Part shown: in pieces, positions 58,477 to 64,000 of the stretch
How positions within the stretch are numbered: position 1 is the stretch's first letter
Layout of the letters: every line of letters begins with the position of its first letter
NCBI GenBank assembly: GCA_949361645.1
Contig: OX442420.1
Location: 4,075,882 to 4,139,881, forward strand
Length of the DNA stretch: 64,000 nt
From: Spongilla lacustris
Lineage: Eukaryota; Porifera; Demospongiae; Spongillida; Spongillidae
Direction: 5' to 3'
Position numbers and translations under genes: made by a program
Notes under the pieces: model-generated
What the model saw: only the letters and a program-made list of their open reading frames with translations
Database searches by the model: none
What the model was told of the DNA's origin: nothing

Positions 58477-60850
58477 GTGTACACACAAGGCAAATACACT
58501 AAGTACACACAAGGCACATTCACCATGCACAAACAAGGCACAGCCACTAAGCACACTCAAGGCACATTCACCAAGCACATACAAGGCACACCCACTAAGC
58601 ACACTCAAGGCACATTCACCAAGCACATACAAGGCACACCCACTAAGCACACTCAAGGCACATTCACCACGCACACACAAGGCACACCCACTAAGCACAC
58701 ATCAGGCACATTCACCAAGCACATACAAGGCACAACCACTAAGCACACTCAAGGCACATTCACCACGCACACACAAGGCACACCCACTAAGCACACATCA
58801 GGCACATTCACCAAGCACACACAAGGCACATTCACCATGCACAAAAGGCACACCCACTAAGCACACATCAGGCACATTCACCAAGCACACACAAGGCACA
58901 CCCACTAAGCACACTCAAGGCACATTCACCACGCACACTCAAGGCACATTCACCAAGCACATACAAGGCACACCCACTAAGCACACTCAAGGCACATTCA
59001 CCACGCACACACAAGGCACACCCACTAAGCACACATCAGGCACATTCACCAAGCACACACAAGGCACATTCACCAAGCACACACAAGGCAAACCCACTAA
59101 GCACACTCAAGGCACATTCACCATGCACACACAAGGCAAACCCACTAAGCACACTCAAGGCACATTCACCAAGCACATACAAGGCACACCCACTAAGCAC
59201 ACTCAAGGCACATTCACCAAGCACACAAGGCACACCCACTAAGCACACTCAAGGCACATTCACCACGCACACACAAGGCACACCCTCTAAGCACACATCA
59301 GGCACATTCACCAAGCACACAAGGCACACCCACTAAGCACACTCAAGGCACATTCACCATACACACACAAGGCACATTCACCATGCACACTCAAGGCACA
59401 TTCACCAAGCACATACAAGGCACACCCACTAAGCACACTCAAGGCACATTCACCACGCACACACAAGGCACACCCACTAAGCACACATCAGGCACATTCA
59501 CCAAGCACACACAAGGCACATTCACCAAGCACACACAAGGCAAACCCACTAAGCACACTCAAGGCACATTCACCATGCACACACAAGGCAAACCCACTAA
59601 GCACACTCAAGGCACATTCACCAAGCACATACAAGGCACACCCACTAAGCACACTCAAGGCACATTCACCAAGCACACAAGGCACACCCACTAAGCACAC
59701 TCAAGGCACATTCACCAAGCACACAAGGCACACCCACTAAGCACACTCAAGGCACATTCACCACGCACACACAAGGCACACCCTCTAAGCACACATCAGG
59801 CACATTCACCAAGCACACACAAGGCACACCCACTAAGCACACTCAAGGCACATTCACCACGCACATACAAGGCACACCCACTAAGCACACATCAGGCACA
59901 TTCACCAAGCACACAAGGCACACCCACTAAGCACACTCAAGGCACATTCACCACGCACACACAAGGCACACCCTCTAAGCACACATCAGGCACATTCACC
60001 AAGCACACACAAGGCACACCCACTAAGCACACTCATGGCACATTCACCACGCACACACAAGGCACACCCACTAAGCACACATCAGGCACATTCACCAAGC
60101 ACACACAAGGCACATTCACCATGCACACAAGGCACACCCACTAAGCACACATAAGGCACATTCACCAAGCACACAAGGCACACCCACTAAGCACACTCAA
60201 GGCACATTCACCACGCACACACAAGGCACACCCACTAAGCACACATCAGGCACATTCACCACGCACACACAAGGCACACCCACTAAGCACACATCAGGCA
60301 CATTCACCAAGCACACAAGGCACACCCACTAAGCACACTCAAGGCACATTCACCACGCACACACAAGGCACACCCACTAAGCACACATCAGGCACATTCA
60401 CCAAGCACACACAAGGCACACCCACTAAGCACACTCAAGGCACATTCACCATGCACACACAAGGCACACCCACTAAGCACACATCAGGCACATTCACCAA
60501 GCACACATCAGGCACATTCACCAAGCACACACAAGGCACATTCACCATGCACACAAGGCACACCCACTAAGCACACATCAGGCACATTCACCATGCACAC
60601 ACAAGGCACACCCACTAAACACACATCAGGCACATTCACCAAGCACACAAGGCACACCCACTAAGCACACTCAAGGCACACTCACCATACACACACAAGG
60701 CACACCCACTAAGCACACATCAGGCACATTCACCATGCACACACAAGGCACATTCACCATACACACACAAGGCACATTCACCATGTACACACAAGGCACA
60801 TCCACTAGGCTCATAAAGGCACATTCACCATGCACACAAGGCTCTATTTA
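58477..60850. repeat. 2.4-kb minisatellite of 24-bp units
   Basis: Roughly 100 copies of AAGGCACAYYCACYAAGCAC-type units alternate between two variants, one with ATTCACC and one with ACCCACTA. This gives a 48-base higher-order period with local larger blocks (for example about 450 bases between 59000 and 59470). Unit length divisible by three creates long artefactual ORFs on both strands. The array begins 49 bases after the piggyBac stop codon. Confidence 0.97.
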
Positions 60851-60899
60851 CCCACTAGGGATACACACTAAATACACACAAAGACAATTTTCAATGCCA

Positions 60900-61480
60900 C
60901 AATGATAGCGCCTTCTGCACAATCCGCGTGGGCAGCAAGTTTGTCTAACACTTATTTCAACACCAAAGTACTGCCTATATCATAAAACTAGAACACTTCC
61001 AATGTTACCTCTTTACAGCTTCCATGTCAACGAGAGTTTCCGTTTGGAACATCTTCATCGAGCGCAGGAGATGGCTTTCCTACATCGAAAAAACGATCAG
61101 TTGGCATTAGCGTGTAGCGCATTCACTGGATATACTTTCCTGACAATTGGCACGGAGACCCAGTTTACAGCTGCGCTGTTTTATCTCCGATTCCTTTGGT
61201 GGCTCTAAAAAGAATTAGCCATTTTGAAATCAAAAATGGCGGTGTTGCAAAAAACACTTCTGCACAATCAGCATAGACAATAAGTTAGTCTAACCTTTAT
61301 TCCCACTCCTAGGTACTTACTTTGTTATAAAATGACAACAGTCTTCATCTTTCACTTATAGCGTCCATACCAACCACAGAGTCTGCAACAAACATATGAA
61401 TCCAAGCGCAAAACAACTTCCGTATACGATCGGCTGGCATTAGTACGTAGCGCATCCACTGATGACACAGATGGTGAATT
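60900..61480. repeat. Diverged tandem duplication of about 360 bp
   Basis: The segment starting CTTCTGCACAATCCGCGTGG (about 60912) recurs as CTTCTGCACAATCAGCATAG (about 61256). Both continue through GTCTAAC, then CGATC(A/G)G(T/C)TGGCATTAG and GTAGCGCAT(T/C)CACTG. No common ORF is conserved. Confidence 0.7.
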
Positions 61481-62532
61481 TTCACTACTCAAACACCTTC
61501 GGTTCAAAAGTTGTCACGTTCTGATCACACGATAGCTAAATATAAATTTATTTTAATAACTTTCGAAAAACGGGCCGCCCAACGCAATTATTGACTCCCG
61601 CCCGTGAAAGAGATCTAACCGTTTGGGATTGCAATGACATGCTTCAATATAGGCATGGTCCCACAGCTTACGTGGTTTGGGACAGTCAAGTATTTCCAAC
61701 CGCTCGTACGCTACATATGTCGAACTGTGTAAGCCACTCGGAAATGTATCCCGAGGCAAAAGGTTTAGGCAGACTTACGTGATTACTACTAACCATTCTC
61801 TGCTACCAATGTAACAACTTAGACTTCGCTTGACAACGTAACCCGATAAACCACGCGATGACAGCAAAATAGGTAAATCTCAGTTCTAAATAATGCCGTC
61901 TCCCAATTAACCCCAACACAACACAATTACAGACTCATGAATAATCACTACAATACCGATTGGCCAATGTGGTGGATCTCAAAAATAGCTGGCTGCTGTA
62001 TTGAAGCGTTTGAAGTGAATTGAGTGGATGTTGTATGGTGCCTAGGGTGCATGTAGAGTTAGGGTGCACTTGGGGTGCTAGGTGCAGGTAGTCCCCATAT
62101 TTCACCTGCACCGTGACTTTTCGATCCCTGCAACTGTCACCAAACACAACGTGCAAGTCACTTAGTTTCAATTTTCATATACAGTCATTTATGTTTCCAT
62201 TACTTTATTTGTGCATACCTGTCCTTTGTCCAATACATTTTTGGTATGTTTGCATGAAATTCATAACCCATGAAACCATGATCCCAAAATCTAATCTACA
62301 TGTACATGAATTACATGGATTAACTTAGATTAGATTTACATAGTAATACAATAATAATAAGAGAAGTGCAAGCAGCAGCTGAAACCTAGGTCATGATGCA
62401 TGATATCAGCTAAAACTTTAAGTATGATCTTCTCTTTCCTCTTCCAATTCATGAGCCTCCAATATGATATTAGAATTTTTATACCTTTGTGTTCTGTACA
62501 CTTTGCACTTGGCCACTGAATTCATTGTCCTG

Positions 62533-63192
62533 TCATGGTGAAATATTCCATGTATGTGTCACGTCCTTTCCATTTAGCCAATGAGGAATTTGCAATACGG
62601 TGTTCACTACTTTTGCTGTATTGGTTTCGAGGTCAGAAAAGGTTTCATGTACATTACATCTGTTTAAGATTATATCTATAAAGTTGTTTCCAGGCTTATG
62701 CACAAGCTCTGAAAGTTTAATTTCTAACCTTAGATTATCATTTTCTCTTTGCTGATCTAGGTCTCCCGATTGCATGAATTTTTCTTGGCTATGTTTATCC
62801 CATTCCTCTAACCACTGTAGAGTTAGATTTGACCTTGCCATCAGCGAAAGCAATGGTTGCATTTCTCCATGTCATATTTGATGTTCTGTTAGAGCTTGTG
62901 TTTGCTCGGAATGCATGTTGTGTATCGGAGCACCTTGACTTCCATTCAGCATTTCATCAGTAGGGTTCTATAGTGCACCAGTTAGATAAGGTTACAGCTG
63001 TCTGTACAGAATACTAAGGGCACATTGTAATGCAAGACTCATTAAGATGTTTAATTGTTCCTTTTCAAGAGGTGGAATCTCACTCTTCAAACAATTCAGA
63101 GTTTCATCATTCTCATTCAGTTTCTCTGCAAACGAACCCTCAGCAGGGAATAATTTACTTTTTAAAAATTGCATAGCAATTTTGCTCCGCAA
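62533..63192 (-). CDS. Unidentified coding-like ORFs, helical
   Basis: Two minus-strand frames lie in tandem. The upstream one (63192-62992) has ENDETLNCLKSEIPPLEKEQ. The downstream one (62862-62533) has LQWLEEWDKHSQEKFMQSGD and DNLRLEIKLSELVHKPGNNF. Composition suggests a coiled-coil protein interrupted by one or more breaks or introns. No family is recognised. The start of the first frame lies in the duplicated segment 63144-63291. Confidence 0.3.
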
Positions 63193-63473
63193 AATCGAAA
63201 TTGATTAGCAACTTGGTTCAGTTGCATTGCAATTCATTCTCGCCGAGATGTGTGATAATTCTTCATTTGAACACAAAGCAGAGCACAGCTAAACGTCTTG
63301 GAGAAAAAGCAAAGTACATGTACATCAGGGAATAATTTACTTTTTAAAAATTGCATAGCAATTTTGCTCCGCAAAATCGAAATTGATTAGCAACTTGGTT
63401 CAGTTGCATCGCAATACATTCTCGCCGAGATGTGTGATAATTCTTCATTTGAACACAAAGCAGAGCACAGCTA
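63144..63473. repeat. 147-bp direct duplication
   Basis: The segment 63144-63291 (CAGGGAATAATTTACTTTTT ... AGCACAGCTA) is repeated at 63326-63473 with about two mismatches, separated by 34 bases. The near identity indicates a recent event. Confidence 0.93.
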
Positions 63474-63548
63474 TCCCATGGACACGCCCGCGTGCATTTG
63501 GTCAATGGATCGCTTTCAGGCGAACGAGTGAAATGACTACTTCCCCGG

Positions 63549-63560
63549 TTCCCCCCCCCC
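63549..63560. repeat. Poly-C tract
   Basis: A run of C interrupted by one CTC lies in an otherwise unassigned stretch. From 63480 to the end of the window no gene is supported. Confidence 0.85.
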
Positions 63561-64000
63561 CCTCCCCCGTATATACAAAATGAGGTCACCATCACATTTA
63601 AAAGTTTTAATATTAATTTGTAGATTTTGTCCACCCATGCATATTGGCACTGTCGCGTACGCGTTCTGGCATATTCATGTGCAGTACGTACATGTACCAC
63701 GTAAGTATGCGCGTAAACGTACATTTTAATTAGTAGTAATGATTTGGTAACTTGATAATTCTATTCATATAAAATTCGACACCCCCCTTCCCGAAGCCGG
63801 CTGTGTATGCTGCGGGCTCATGTCATTCCTACGCGTACGCAATCGCGATGTCACGTGAGTGTGGCTGATGCGACGTGGCGCCAGCTTTCTGATTGGAATT
63901 CTTTTGTACCATAAATGCACTCTCTTCGCGTAGCATTTACACTGAGCAACGTGCCTGCAAACGCGGATTAGATTGCATCGCAGTTTTCAGCGACAATGTT

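Noticed and set aside
58468..59700. Long repetitive ORFs on both strands with HTQGTFTKH-type or GECALSVLSG-type repeats
   Set aside because: They are by-products of a 24-base tandem repeat whose length is divisible by three; no start context, splice site or non-repeat domain supports a protein.

Overview
This window is from an intron-rich metazoan nuclear genome. It is AT-rich, its host genes have many exons with GT-AG introns, and palindromic ACATGT/TACATGTA words are scattered throughout. The gene set is broadly metazoan: a CD225/dispanin membrane protein, a Rab11-like GTPase, a calcium-binding EGF receptor-like protein and mu-like glutathione S-transferases. A marine invertebrate, perhaps a sponge, is my best guess; no sequence here proves the phylum. 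No rRNA, tRNA or CRISPR feature was supported.

Layout. 1-10.2 kb is a graveyard of mobile elements: a zinc-finger-like fragment, a hAT-like scrap, two relics of a Ginger-type element (integrase + Ulp1 protease + PHD finger), and a tyrosine-recombinase (YR) retroelement relic whose middle is repeated three times as 1,268-bp units and whose recombinase codons have expanded into a minisatellite. 10.7-14.9 kb holds a head-to-head pair with only 45 bp between start codons: a TPRKB/CGI121-like KEOPS subunit (minus) and a GTF2H5/TTDA TFIIH subunit (plus). 16.5-18.7 kb is a four-exon CD225/dispanin gene. 19.4-31.5 kb is a direct segmental duplication carrying two nearly identical eleven-exon GST genes, separated by a 3,755-bp Ginger-type element with recognisable terminal inverted repeats (TIRs). 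31.9-35.8 kb is a seven-exon Rab11-like gene, divergent from the second GST. 40.2-43.3 kb is a 13-exon multi-EGF type I membrane protein. 46.7-52.1 kb is a nested structure: an inverted-repeat DNA transposon relic invaded by a Ngaro-like YR retroelement with split direct repeats in the order A1-ORFs-B1-A2-B2. 53.7-56 kb holds minisatellites, a Gly/Arg-rich exon and two foldback MITEs. 56.6-58.4 kb is an intact three-exon piggyBac-family transposase, followed by a 2.4-kb array of 24-bp repeats. The last 3 kb holds diverged duplications and unidentified ORFs.

Most host genes were assembled by hand from several short exons. The joined reading frames stay open and phases agree at every junction (GST 216 aa, Rab 213 aa, EGF protein 516 aa, CD225 159 aa, GTF2H5 82 aa, piggyBac 552 aa). 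All family names are from recognition of motifs, not from a search.
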